Notes: generated by a model from the sequence alone, not told the origin. Counted from the stretch's first letter, positions 10,395 to 20,911 are shown. The stretch is DNA of 64,000 bases from Ophiura sarsii (GCA_035610835.1 CM069459.1:25063636-25127635); one strand, 5' to 3'. Numbers and translations are program-made.

Positions 10395-10795
10395 TGTCTA
10401 CTCATCATCATCAGTGGTCCTTGGACGGAGTAGTGGAAGCAGCTGACTCATATTGGTACCATGTAACTTTGTTCATCATGAGCTGTGGAATATAATTTAG
10501 GTCAAGACCCATGTGCTTTGCAATGCTGTCAAAATAGGTGGTGTTTTTCCTGCCACGGTTAGAATGGCCATAACATCAAGTGGGTGATAGGCTTGTCATT
10601 AGTGCATATGCAGTGCCCTGCAAACTGCAAACGCCTCTTTCTCAAAGTGACTGATGGAGGAGGGATGTCGCCGTACACCGCTCTGTTTGTTTGGTGGTCT
10701 CGCCCGCTGATGTTAAGTACTCGTCTATTTATTGTATAGTGGAGTATTTTGAGCAATGTTGCCGTCTGTTTTATTTGCACGCAAGAGAGAGATTC
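10395..10795 (-). pseudogene. Non-LTR retrotransposon ORF2 C-terminal fossil
   Basis: The minus strand translates to ILHYTINRRVLNISGRDHQT, NRAVYGDIPPPSVTLRKRRL and QFAGHCICTNDKPITHLMLW, then, after a frameshift near 10562, GHSNRGRKNTTYFDSIAKHM and GLDLNYIPQLMMNKVTWYQY. This order (…RRVLNIS.RDH.TN..YGDIPP…RRL.FAGHC…LLW…GR…TY) is typical of the region after the reverse transcriptase domain in RTE/CR1-like elements. A TGATGATGATGAG tract follows the stop at the 3' end. 5' truncated and broken, hence dead. It lies in an SSRP1 intron, antisense to the gene. Confidence 0.8.
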
Positions 10796-11089
10796 TGGCC
10801 CTCTCTTTTGCTCCTGGACCAGATTTATGGTGAGAATTTTGACTCCACATAATGGATATATGCGAAGCTTGTTAAATTATATTGGATTTTTTTTGTATAT
10901 AAAGAGCAAATGTGAACAATTGCCTGACAGCCTGACAAACGAAATGTCCATCTTTTATTCTCTAAGTACTATTCATGCAGTATATAAAATTTGATCAATA
11001 ACACTTATGTATATTTTTTTACCATTCCCTCTCTTCTGCCCTTTGACCCCTCTGCACCACCACCACCTCAATCAAACCACTCTCAACAG

Positions 11090-11228
11090 CCGGGCAATAC
11101 CTATGACGGTATGGAAGACAGTGACGATGAGAATGCTCACGATGCGTATCTGGAACAGGTGAAGCAGGAGGGTAGACAGAAGGAAGAAGATGTAGATTTT
11201 GATTTGAATGATGAGGATGACGAATCAG
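11090..11228 (+). CDS. SSRP1: SSRP1 exon: start of acidic intrinsically disordered region
   Basis: Acceptor CTCAACAG ends at 11089 and donor GTACGT starts at 11229. It starts in phase 0 and encodes 46 codons plus one base. The peptide runs YDGMEDSDDENAHDAYLEQV and then an acidic stretch DFDLNDEDDES. It matches the vertebrate YADSDEDQHDAYLERMKEEG region. In the family the acidic segment modulates DNA binding by the HMG box and is a phosphorylation target; that role is known from relatives, not shown here. The acceptor lacks a long pyrimidine tract directly upstream, so the exact start is a little less certain. Confidence 0.88.
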
Positions 11229-11475
11229 GTACGTTAAAAAACCTTCCCCCATCCTCCTAACCCACAAATAAGTAATTTGGACATACTGCTCCTTCCTGCA
11301 TGAAGATAGAAGATTTCAAACACGAAATTAAGTATTATTACAATATTCTAAAATACCAAGCCACATGTAATTCAGACTTGAATAAATTTCTGGAAAAATG
11401 GCATCAATGGCAAAGTCTCTGCACTGATTAACGGATAAGTTTCATTTACATATATGTCAATATGTTACCCATGTA

Positions 11476-12085
11476 AAGGGTTCAACAAAAGAAAGTATAC
11501 CACTTTGTTTATGTCATTTTGAGTAACTTTCAATTTGTTTTTGTCCAAACAGGCTAGATAGGCATTTAGATGAATCTTTTAGGCATAATTTGATACCAAA
11601 TTTGCCCCCTAACAACAAAGATAAACCATGATTAGCACCATTTAAAGGAAAATATCCCATTTTCAAAAGTCGCATTTCCAATACACAGCACGAGAAGATT
11701 TGGTTAATCTGTCCATGTTCTCTCCATCCATAACATTCCTTTACATTCAAATCCTTCACCCATGCATCAGTTTACATTTAAATTAGCCCGCGCATTGAGG
11801 GATATGCGCGGTGATCAGTACGGGATAAATACGGCATATGTGTGTGTTAACAATTGGCCTATTCTTCTCGTGCTGTGTATTGGAAATGCGACTTTTGAAA
11901 ATCGGATATTTTACTTTAAATGGTGCTAATCATGGTTTATCTTTGTTGTTAGGGGGCAAATTTGGTATCAAATTATGCCTAAAAGATTCATCTAAATGCC
12001 TATCTAGCCTGTTTGGACAAAAACAAATTGAAAGTTACTCAAAATGACATAAACAAAGTGGTATACTTTCTTTTGTTGAACCCTT
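11476..12085. mobile_element. TA-flanked foldback, copy 2 of the 1-129 family
   Basis: Left end AAGGGTTCAACAAAAGAAAG, right end CTTTCTTTTGTTGAACCCTT, both flanked by TA. Arms about 240 bp; the middle contains a short unique stretch with GCGCATTGAGGGATATGCGC. No transposase. Confidence 0.9.
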
Positions 12086-12503
12086 TATGTAGCGTAAGGT
12101 CACTGAGTAAGTGACAGTACTGTGTTTCTAATAGCTGTCAAGAAAGAATAAGAAGAAAAAAATTTAAAAAAATAAGAAAAGAAAAAAAATAAACATTATA
12201 GTCACTGTGGTAATGCTTTGGATACAATTAATATAAAATTGCATGCACACTAGTAGTTGAATTTCACTGTGCGCTTGTAAAATACACCCCCTACGCATGG
12301 AAAAATCACTTATGGGCTGGGTGACGCTGCAAATGCATGCCTTTTTTGAAATTCATCCAAAAGATTATGTCGGCAACTTCAGTTACTCCTCGTAAGCTTG
12401 TGTAATGCCATGGGCGCACTGTGCATTTGCACAAATGTGTAGTTATGCAACGTGTGAAAAGCTGAATATATAAACAAAATAAAATGAACTGACATCTGAC
12501 TAG

Positions 12504-12890
12504 GGCTGTCATCAACATGGACGATGTCGACATTATGTTGATATCGGCTATTATCCCAACATGTCGATATCAACTTTGGGAAGCTGATATAATTGGCATT
12601 AAATGGTCAGTAATGTTTGACATTGTTTCAAAAGGATTTTGTAATAAAAGAATGTAGAAAATCGGCGAATTAATGATCGTGGTGTATTATACTAAAGGAT
12701 TTTTAACTTGTGTACATTGACTTAGCGATATTTTCGATCTGCGGTAATATCCTATACTATCACGGACATTATTTGCGGGGACAATCGGCTTGGTATTTGG
12801 ATCATAATATGTCAACATCATGTCGATATCGAGATTCTAGAATAGCAACATGTCAACATGAAAAAAAGATCTCGATAACAGCACTACATC
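12504..12890. mobile_element. Probable foldback rich in CATGTCGATATC
   Basis: Copies of ACATGTCGATATC and its complement occur near both ends (12557, 12820), with GGGCTGTCATCAACATG on the left and CATG...CTCGATAACAGCACTAC on the right. Imperfect arms; edges uncertain. Confidence 0.5.
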
Positions 12891-12918
12891 TGACATACAT
12901 CTATTTTGTCATTTCCAG

Positions 12919-12967
12919 ATGAAGACTTTAATCCAGATATAATTGAAGCCAGTGATGTGGAACTAGA
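12919..12967 (+). CDS. SSRP1: SSRP1 small exon in acidic region
   Basis: A 49-bp exon between acceptor ATTTCCAG (ends 12918) and donor GTAAGT (12968). Two bases complete the split codon, then DEDFNPDIIEASDVEL and two bases (GA). It matches vertebrate ESFNPGEEEEDVAEE in position and character. Phase fits both neighbours, which supports a real mini-exon despite its size. Confidence 0.85.
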
Positions 12968-13454
12968 GTAAGTTATTATCTTCTAATATAATAGTGAAAA
13001 TGAAAACATGAACAAAAAGTAAATTAATAGATTTTATATAAAATGAGCGGATCCAAGAATCAAATACGATCTTTTTTTCTTTTTCTTTTCTTTTTAGGTC
13101 AAGAAGGGGTCACCTTGGGGTCTAAAGTAATTTCTTTGAAATTGGCTAATATTATATAAAGATTATCCTTAGGGAAGTGTCAACCCTAAATATATGAAAT
13201 TTATCAAGCACTGTAACTTTTAAACTTATGTACATAAAAGTATACAAATTTTCAAATAAAATGAGTCGGAGAATCCATTTTTGGTATTTAATTTCCCTCA
13301 AAAAAGTGATTTCTACATTTTTGCCCAAAAATCACTTTTTTGGCGCCAACATTTTTCAGACAACCTAACAAAATTAGTTTTTGATTAAAAATTTCAAAAA
13401 GTCACCAAAATCATCTAAAGTCAATTATCTAGGAAGCACCTTTTTTTTTTTTTT

Positions 13455-13469
13455 GGGGGGGGGGGGGGG
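13455..13469. repeat. T-run joined to G-run
   Basis: A 14-base T-run is followed directly by 15 G. Sits in the intron between the 49-bp exon and exon 10. Confidence 0.9.
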
Positions 13470-13573
13470 CCATCATTTTTAGTTTGGAAAATATATTGAC
13501 CAAAAAGTGCCACAAATCACATGATATTATTGTTGTTGCCAGGTATGACAGTAAGTGTCAGAGAGTCAAGATT

Positions 13574-14085
13574 ATTACACCTCATACATATTTATAATGG
13601 TATCCTTGTTTTGTGATTGGTTCATGATATAGTCAGATAAATTAAAAAGCCTGCTGAAAGTTTGCCCGGAAGTTTTGACTACCGTCCCCCTAAAAAATTC
13701 TAGAGCCTATGAATATTACGCACATATTAAACGGTGACGCCAAGTACGAGGTTGACAACAACAAACATGGCGTCGTCTGTAAAACATCTGCTGAAGAAAT
13801 TCGCGAACTAAACGGACGCAGATTTGAGGCTTCTTTTTTGATAATTATGCTGCATCTACGAAAGCATGTAATAATACAAATAATGCAAAAATCCGTGAAG
13901 GTCTGCTGCAATTATTGTGATGAATAGTACACAGGTTTTGATGATATTGTTCTTCTGCCACATGGAATTGAGTCCGCCACTTCTTGCTCGCTGTAGGCCT
14001 CCTACGAGCCTATGCAGGGAGCAGCGTAAGCTTTTTTCGATTTTTAATTTATTTTAAACAATGAAATATGTATGAGGTGTAATAC
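13574..14085. mobile_element. Insertion with ATTACACCTCATACATATTT ends splitting the exon-10 repeat
   Basis: Left ATTACACCTCATACATATTT and right AAATATGTATGAGGTGTAAT are perfect inverted ends. It interrupts an old exon-10-like unit (CCAGGTATGACAGTAAG...GAGAGTC at 13541-13571). A codon-like stretch near 13700-13925 is not recognised as a protein. Confidence 0.8.
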
Positions 14086-14199
14086 ATCCAATACAACATG
14101 GTTTATTTCGGGAAAGTAGTGCAAACTACTGGTTCCTTGGTGTTGGATGACTGGTGACTACCTCCCTACGCCAAAATACACCATGTTGTATTTGTTAAC

Positions 14200-14628
14200 T
14201 CTGACACAGACGATAAATCTGTGCTATATATCTGTTCATCATTTATGTTGTTGTTTTATATTTCAAGGTATGACAGTAAAGAGAATCCAGACTCTGATGC
14301 AGACTATGCATCTATGCTGTGAATCTGTTCATCACTTACTTTGTTTAATGTTTCTAGGTATGACAGTAATGAGTCAGAGAGTCCAGACTCTAGCACAGAC
14401 TATGAAGCCACGCTGTGTACATATTCATCATATATGTTGTTTAATGTTCCCAGGTACGATAGTAACGCATCAGAGAGTCCAGACTCTAACACAGACTATG
14501 AAGCCACGCTGTGTACCTATTCATCATATATGTTGTTTAATATTCCCAGGTACGATAGTAACGTGTCAGAGAGTCCAGACTCTAACACAGACTACCTATT
14601 CATCATTTATGTTGTTTAATGTTTCCAG
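14200..14628 (+). repeat. Tandem duplications of the exon acceptor and 5' half (units of about 96 bp)
   Basis: Units begin with an AG acceptor followed by GTATGACAGTAA or GTACGATAGTAA, then a stretch encoding a DSN-SESPDS motif, then CATCATATATGTTGTTTAATG leading to the next acceptor. Unit starts: 14268, 14358, 14454, 14550, and the true exon at 14629; spacing 90, 96, 96, 79. Older, diverged pieces lie at about 14200-14260 and at 13541-13573. Every unit keeps a plausible 3' splice site but no donor, so they are decoy or alternative acceptors rather than complete exons. Confidence 0.9.
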
Positions 14629-14767
14629 GTACGATAGTAACGCATCAGAGAGTCCAGACACCGACGCAGACTACGAAGCACCAACAGGCGAAGAATCTGA
14701 ACGAGAAGAAGGAGAATTGAAAGAGAAGAGGCACAAAGAGAAGAAAGCAAAGAGATCAAGAACAGTG
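14629..14767 (+). CDS. SSRP1: SSRP1 exon: acidic-to-basic transition before HMG box
   Basis: Acceptor TTTCCAG ends at 14628 and donor GTAGGT starts at 14768. One base completes Glu, then 46 codons: YDSNASESPDTDADYEAPTG, EESEREEGELKEKRHKEKKA and KRSRTV. The start resembles vertebrate EEFDSNASASSSSNEGDSD; the end is the lysine/arginine-rich segment before the HMG box. Four or more older copies of its acceptor and first half lie upstream (14268, 14358, 14454, 14550). Entering at the 14550 copy reaches a stop after about 22 codons, so 14629 is chosen. Confidence 0.88.
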
Positions 14768-14837
14768 GTAGGTAGTCGGTAGTCTGCAGAAAGTGTGGTC
14801 TGTCGTCGCAGCATCGGTTAGGCCAAACAAACAAAAA

Positions 14838-15148
14838 TTGTTATATTGGCGTAACCCGCCCGACCCTAAAAATACGCCCGACCCTACACTTTTTTTTTTT
14901 TTTCAGTGAAAAAAAAACAAAAAACCCAACCGACCGACCCTAAAAAATAAAAAAATACAAAAAATAAATGTTTTTTCTCGAACGAAATACGACGGTGCTT
15001 CTAACAAACAATAGGGAATGTTTAAACTCGGTTAACATTGTTCAAAAACAGCTGCTAAAAAAATTAAAAAAATAAATAAATAAAAAAAATCCCTACCTAC
15101 CTACCCTATTTTTGTTCAGCCCGTTACGCCAATATAACAACAACAAAA
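14838..15148. mobile_element. MITE with TTGTTATATTGGCGTAAC ends
   Basis: Left TTGTTATATTGGCGTAACCC and right GTTACGCCAATATAACAACA. Interior has CCGACCGACCCTAAAAA blocks and A-runs. Related pieces at 15170-15545 and 27675-27960. Confidence 0.75.
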
Positions 15149-15169
15149 AATTTGGCCTTAGGCCAACAA

Positions 15170-15545
15170 CAAAAAAATGTTTTATTGGCATAACATGCCA
15201 TTGAAAATTAGGTTAGGGCAAGCGGGACTCTTTATTTTTATTTTCCTTTTTTTTTAAAATTTGGAATTGTATAATATATAATAAATTCCTAAATTTGATC
15301 TCACAGATTCAAATAAATCATCAAATATCATGAGGCAGTTTGTGATTGTCAGATTTACTGTATACTATATTCCTTTTTTGATGAGGAACACTAAAGATCA
15401 TTTTTTTACTTTTATTTTATTTTATTTTTTAATTTAAAATAAAATAAAATCTTCTACAAAAAAAAGAAAGAAAACAATGTTAGGGTCGAGGGGGTAAATT
15501 AGGGTCGGGCGATGGGCAGGTTACTCTAATACAACAAACAACAAC
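15170..15545. repeat. Related AACAACAA / GGGTCGGGCG repeat, copy 1
   Basis: Parallels 27675-27960: TTTGATCTCACAGA, AAATATCATGAGGC, GATTGTCAGATTT, TTTTTGATGAGGA and GGGGGTAAATTAGGGTC appear in the same order. Non-coding. Confidence 0.75.
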
Positions 15546-16254
15546 AAAATCCGCCTTGGGCTCAAATCAAGCATGGGCGGAGAGAGTTTTGTACCCCAAT
15601 GTAGCCAAGGCTCAAGATAAGCGGGCGCTGGGCGATTTTTACCCCTCGGTCCTCCTGCCATAGCGCCCGGTAATGCTGAAAAATAAACAACCGAGCGCTG
15701 ATATTTTGTCCAAACCAGCGCCCGTTGATGATCGGTAAGCTTGCCTAAGACATCGAATTTCGATTTGACAATACGATTTAATAAAAAGTTAGCTCCTGGT
15801 AGACTGAAAGTAGCTCCTGGTTCTCAATAAATCCCATGATCCGGGCGCTACTTTTGAAAAAAGTAGCTCCCGGTAAAAAAACTGTTATCTTGAGCCTTGA
15901 ATGTAGCGCTAGAGATGCTAAAGTTTGAAACATTTAAGGATTTATTTTTGCCAAATCTGGGTAAAAATAAACACCAAACAGTTAATTCTGTGTATTTGAT
16001 TTCAGGTGGCATATAGGGACTTAGGTTGTAGGCCCCTTCATTCCTGATCATGACATCCTGATTCATAAGGCTTCGCATATATAGTGGGCTCCATGATAGT
16101 TTTCCTATTGTAGGATCTTCTCCAGCCACTCACTAGAAAACCACTCTGAAATAGAACAGATTTTAAATTGGTGGGGTATTGAAAACTTGAGGAAGTTACG
16201 GCTGACATGTCACATTTCAAAACTATAAAATTTTATTGTTGCCCTTTCTTTCAG

Positions 16255-16592
16255 TCTGAAAACCCTCGAAAACGCAGAAGACACAAGGAGGACAAGGATC
16301 CCAATCGCCCAAAGAGAGCGCCCTCTGCCTACATGATGTGGCTCAACGAGAACCGCGAAGAAATCAAGAAGCAGGTGCCTGAAGGATCCGGCGTAGCCGA
16401 AGTGGCCAAGAAAGGCGGCCAACTCTGGAACAATTTGGATACAGAGACGAAGGCAGATTATCAGGATAAGGCATCAGAGGCAAAGAAGGTAGCGCAAAAG
16501 GCAATGATGGAGTACAATAGGAAGAAGGAAGAAGAGAAGGCGGAGGAAGGAAGCGAGGAGGAGGAGGAGGAAGAAGAGGAAGAAGAGGAGAG
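16255..16592 (+). CDS. SSRP1: SSRP1 exon: HMG box and glutamate run
   Basis: Acceptor CTTTCAG ends at 16254 and donor GTGAGT starts at 16593. It starts in phase 0 and gives 112 codons plus two bases. A basic lead RKRRRHKEDKDPNRPKRAPS opens a full HMG box: SAYMMWLNENREEIKKQ (helix 1), VAEVAKKGGQLWNNLD (helix 2), KADYQDKASEAKKVAQKAMM (helix 3). The box bends DNA and anchors FACT on nucleosomes in the family. After it comes EEEKAEEGSEEE and a further long run of Glu ending near the donor. Vertebrate SSRP1 is lysine-rich at this place, so the acidic run looks like a lineage feature. Confidence 0.95.
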
Positions 16593-18594
16593 GTGAGTCT
16601 GAAGATTTTTTAACTAAAAGGTTAGGGGAATACATTTTTGTGTTATTTTCTCCTGAAGTTGGGGAGGGGTTATAATTTGAGCCCTTTGGAGAAGAATTTG
16701 GGCTGGGGCTGGGGGAGTTGTACACAAAAATTGAAGCATGATCAGATTGAAAGTTCTGTGGTCAAAATTGTCAACAACAAAAAATTGAAAATGACAATGT
16801 TGCATCAGTATTTCCATATTCGTGTAAATGGTGGACGTGTACCAGGATTCGTCTTTGATTGCAGGGCTCAAACGATGCCCCACCTAGTTGCCTTGATGCC
16901 TTCAATTTCTGGGGGTTTTTCACTTCATTCAAAAGTACATAATTGCCTTTGAGAAAATTGGTGACGGAAATGGATTTCCATCTTTTTAGATTTTGTCGTT
17001 ATCAAATTGCTCAATTTCTACACAATTGATTTTTGATGGTGATTATGTGGATTTATAACCAAAATATTTATTCAATGATGTTTGCAATTGGAGTGCTTCA
17101 TATTTATGCACTCTATAAATATTGGTACCAAAACAGTAGACCCAATTGTTTACTGACTTGATATATGCCTAGAGGCCCATGCCTACATGAATTGCTATAT
17201 GTCCTGTTTTGTACAGAATTTATTATAAGCTTACTTAAATTGTTCATGATTCTGAGGCGCCTCGCGTTACAGTACTTACGCCAGCGTATTACATCCATGC
17301 GCGAGATATTGTGGCACAGTCGTTTGGAATACGCCCTGACATCACTACGCAGAGTTAAGATGAATGAGGTAAAGGCCTAATCACTTCATTGCCCACATAA
17401 GCCTATACAACGTCTTCCGTTGAATTTATCGTCTGATCAAGTAGGCTTGGATATCGCCAGTCTTTTGCCAATCGCAATAATATGGTAATCAAATATCGCG
17501 ATATCGCCATGTGGCGATAATTGAAACATTTCCCTCACAAGACCTCCAATACCGAAGAGCCAAGTTTACATGTTGACACTATAAGTTATTTGTACTTACA
17601 AACATAAAATACCCACTTAATGGACATAGGCCTACTGAAAAAGTAATTACCCCTTTGATGACCCTTAGAAGTTCCAAGTCCAACTTTTGGGATATTGCCA
17701 GCTAAAAAGACGCATCTAGGTCAAAGTATGTCCATAATTTTTGATGTTTCATATATTCACTGATTTGCTAGTTTATCAATATTAATACTTTAAAGTGTAC
17801 CACTGCTTCAAAATTATATTAATGTGGGTTAACTGTGAATTTTCAGTCCTTCAAAATTTAGATTTAAGTTTACCCACACATGTACAGATATCGTTGGAAA
17901 GCATGTTGAAAAATTGTCATCGCGATAACAGATTAATATCGTGGTTACGATATCGCCCCATGCTTATGATCAAGACACACGTCACTATGCAGTTTGCACC
18001 ATCAATCCTGTCTTGATATGGCAACTTTACCATCAGGAGGGGTGATATCCATTGACAGTGCCCATTAACTTCAAAATGGGGGTTCTCATCTGATTTTTCT
18101 AACCCTGTGATAAAATATTTGCCAGATTTAGCCAGCAAAACCAGGCGAAACCCTGGCAAAAAAGTTTTTATCTGGCAAAACTAAACACTGGGTCGGTTCT
18201 ATATAATCCCAAGATTTGCAACGGTCAATCAAAGTGTACAGGTGTGAACATTTCTGATACAATTTCTGTCTTATTATATTTATCTGATCACGGAACAGAT
18301 ACTAGTAAGTGTACCCACCAGTTATCTTTCTGTGTCGCCACCTCTGTACACACATGTATTTCTGTAATGAATTCAAGCTATCCAGATGCATGAAATGTGC
18401 CAAAAAAACTATGCATGCATTCGTGTGACGATTTCACGATTGACCAATCCGGACGTGCGGTCATTTTTTGAAAGCGCCTGGTACGCACTTCCGAGTTTAC
18501 GCACGCACGTACGCACTTCCGAGTTTACGTACACACCCCTTGGTGGAATTATGTCCATAGCATCATGACGCTGACCATATATGTGCTATGAAAC
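16593..18594. other. Intron stretch with ATATCG-rich blocks
   Basis: Blocks such as AAATATCGCGATATCGCCAT (about 17490) and ATCGTGGTTACGATATCGCC (about 17935) suggest an eroded foldback between 17440 and 17960. A short direct duplication GCACTTCCGAGTTTACG lies at 18486-18530. No gene recognised. Confidence 0.5.
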
Positions 18595-19160
18595 TTTGTA
18601 GTTCACACATTTTGTAATGATCCGTATTGTGAGAAAATGTACGGTGTCTGTGAATAATAATTGTTCCTAATGCATGCATGCGCCCTTGTCACTCTGTTGG
18701 TACACATAATAATAGGATGCCCCTTGTGAGGAAACTTGCTGTGTATGTGAATGGTAATTGTTATCCTAATGCATGCCCCTTGTCACTTTGTTGGTACACA
18801 TAATAATAGGATGACCCTTGTGAGGAAACTTGTTGTGTATGTGATAATGATAATTGTTTATCGTGATACATGTACTATGTCTCTCTTGGTTACATAGCCT
18901 TCTGTTAGGATGAGCCTTGTGAGGAAACTTGTTGTGTATGTGATAATGATAATTGTGTATCGTGATACATGTACTATGTCTCTCTTGGTTACATAGCCTT
19001 CTGTTAGGATGAGCCTTGTGAGGAAACTTGTTGTGTATGTGATAATGATAATTGTTTATCGTGATACATGTACTATGTCTCTCTTGGTTACATAGCCTTC
19101 TGTTAGGATGAGCCTTGTGAGGAAATTGGCTGCATATGTTAATGATAATTGTTTTTCCTG
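18595..19160. repeat. Tandem array of 99-bp units
   Basis: TTGTGAGGAAACTTG recurs at 18724, 18818, 18917, 19016 and 19115; the last intervals are 99 bp. Units contain TGATAATGATAATTG, ATACATGTACTATG and TTACATAGCCTTCTGTTAGG. 99 is divisible by 3, which creates a repetitive minus-strand reading frame that is an artefact. Confidence 0.9.
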
Positions 19161-19187
19161 ATTTAAGGGGTTTCATTTCCATTCATT

Positions 19188-19296
19188 CGATTTTTGGCAG
19201 AATTTGCTCAAAATAGCCCTCATAGCCCAAAAAGTATTTTAAAAAAAAACTTTTTGGGCTATGAGGGCTATTTTGAGCAAATTCTGCCAAAAATCG
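19188..19296. repeat. Perfect 48-bp inverted repeat (hairpin)
   Basis: Left arm 19188-19235, loop 19236-19248 (A/T only), right arm 19249-19296. The arms, starting CGATTTTTGGCAGAATTTGC, are exact reverse complements. It lies in the last SSRP1 intron found, 230 bp before the exon. Confidence 0.95.
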
Positions 19297-19528
19297 CCCC
19301 TTAGTACATTTTACCATAGGCCAACATTTTCTCAGGCGGCTATTTTGTGAAGATAAGGGGCTAATCGCCCTTCGTCCCCGTCTATTTTGAGCCCTGATCC
19401 TGATGCATGTACCGTGTGCCCAGTGTAACTTTTCTCACTCGGGATAGATGTCTTTACTGAACCCTTTAATAATTTCTCCTTCCGATACCCAGTGTCTTAT
19501 AGCTTCTTTTGAATATCTTTATTTGTAG

Positions 19529-19682
19529 TCGCACACCAAAGAAGAGTAAGAGTAAGAAGAAAGACAAGAAGAAGGTATCACCGAGCCCGAGGAAAGCCGG
19601 GTCCGGGTCTGGATTTAAGAGCAAAGAGTACATCTCCGCTAGCGACTCATCGTCGGACGAGGATGAGAAGCCATTGAAGAAG
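19529..19682 (+). CDS. SSRP1: SSRP1 exon: basic/serine tail (last exon found)
   Basis: Acceptor TATTTGTAG ends at 19528 and donor GTAAGC starts at 19683. It completes AG+T (Ser), then 51 codons: RTPKKSKSKKKDKKKVSPSP, then GFKSKEYISASDSSSDEDEK and PLKK. This corresponds to vertebrate SFKSKEFVSSDESSSGENKS, about 30 residues before the usual C-terminus. A stop-bearing exon was not recognised downstream. If the donor is not used, translation would run 12 more codons and stop at 19716-19718, giving an alternative short end. The donor is also the start of a 130-bp tandem array. Confidence 0.9.
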
Positions 19683-20420
19683 GTAAGCGCACAAAATGGA
19701 ACAGCCATTTTCAATTGAAATTGCTAGGAGTAAGAGCACCACATGGATTAGCTCCACAAATTATGTAGATTCTCATGTCATAAGTATCACATACCATTAT
19801 ACTTGAAATTATGTAAGCGCACATCATGGAACAGCCATTTACAATTGAAATTGCTAGGAGTAAGAGCACCTCATGGATTAGCTCCACAAATGATGTAGAT
19901 TCTCATGTCATAAGTATCACATACCATTATACTTGAAATTATGTAAGCGCACAAAATGGAACAGCCATTTACAATTGAAATTGCTAGGAGTAAGAGCACC
20001 TCATGGATTAGCTACACAAACGATGTAGATTCTCATGTCATAAGTATCACATACCATTATACTTGAAATTATGTAAGCGCACAAAATGGAACAGCCATTT
20101 ACAATTGAAATTGCTAGGAGTAAGAGCACCACATGGATTAGCTTCACAAACGATGTAGATTCTCATGTCATAAGTATCACATACCATTATACTTGAAATT
20201 ATGTAAGCGCACAAAATGGAACAGCCATTTACAATTGAAATTGCTAGGAGTAAGAGCACCACATGGATTAGCTCCACAAACGATGTAGATTCCCATGTCA
20301 AAAGTATCACATTATGCTTGAAATTATGTAAGCGCACATCATGGAACAGCCATTTACAATTGAAATTTGCTAGGAGTAAGAGCATGGCCTGGAATACCAC
20401 CACAAACAATTTAAATTCCT
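19683..20420 (+). repeat. 130-bp tandem array starting at the exon 12 donor (6 copies)
   Basis: Units start with GTAAGCGCACAAAATGGAAC at 19683, 19813, 19943, 20073, 20203 and 20328. The first GTAAGC is the SSRP1 donor itself; in later units it reads ATTATGTAAGCGCAC, so the donor-like hexamer is copied into the intron. Units differ by few substitutions; the last is diverged. Array content otherwise appears non-coding. Confidence 0.93.
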
Positions 20421-20583
20421 ATTTCTACAGAATCACATATCATTTATATCAAATATATGTATTTGCATAGCCCCCCCAAAAAAATTTGTTATAAAGGGAT
20501 GGTCCAAATATCTGAATGTTTTCCTGTTAAAAATTGAGATTGAATAAAAAAAATCCTGTGTTATGTTTGTTGTATTTTTAAAA

Positions 20584-20911
20584 TGTTTTGCAAACAAAAA
20601 AAGCTTGTTTCCAGTAGCAAGCATGAAAAGCGAAATGCGTTTTTTTATATATTTCTATTTTTTTGCTCAAATTCATAGTGGAGATTCATATGAAATGGTT
20701 TTATTTAGTCAAATGTATGCAATTTGTGTTCCTCTTATGCTCGCTAAAATGTTATATTCGCCGCGGATTTTCACTTGTTTGCCGTATGTGGCCCATCGCC
20801 TTCTTTTCCACACTTTTTCTATCATTTCTTTTAAATGCGCAAGAATCAAGCGTCTCAGTGAAATGCGCGCTCACTACTGGAAACAAACTTGTTTTTTTTG
20901 TTTGGCAATAG
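20584..20911. mobile_element. MITE with CAAACAAAAAA...TTTCCAGTAG ends
   Basis: Left TTTGCAAACAAAAAAAGCTT then GTTTCCAGTAGCAAGC; right ACTACTGGAAACAAACTTG then TTTTTTTTGTTTGGCAA. A related end occurs at 3473-3515. Confidence 0.7.

Noticed and set aside
13690..13927. Codon-like stretch inside the 13574-14085 insertion
   Set aside because: Open on both strands and not recognised as any protein; insufficient evidence.
14147..14782. 211-codon plus frame with repeated His/Cys-rich units
   Set aside because: It reads through the tandem acceptor units in the wrong frame for most of its length; only the end is the real exon.
18766..19182. 138-codon minus frame with three repeats
   Set aside because: Produced by the 99-bp array period (33 codons); no domain.
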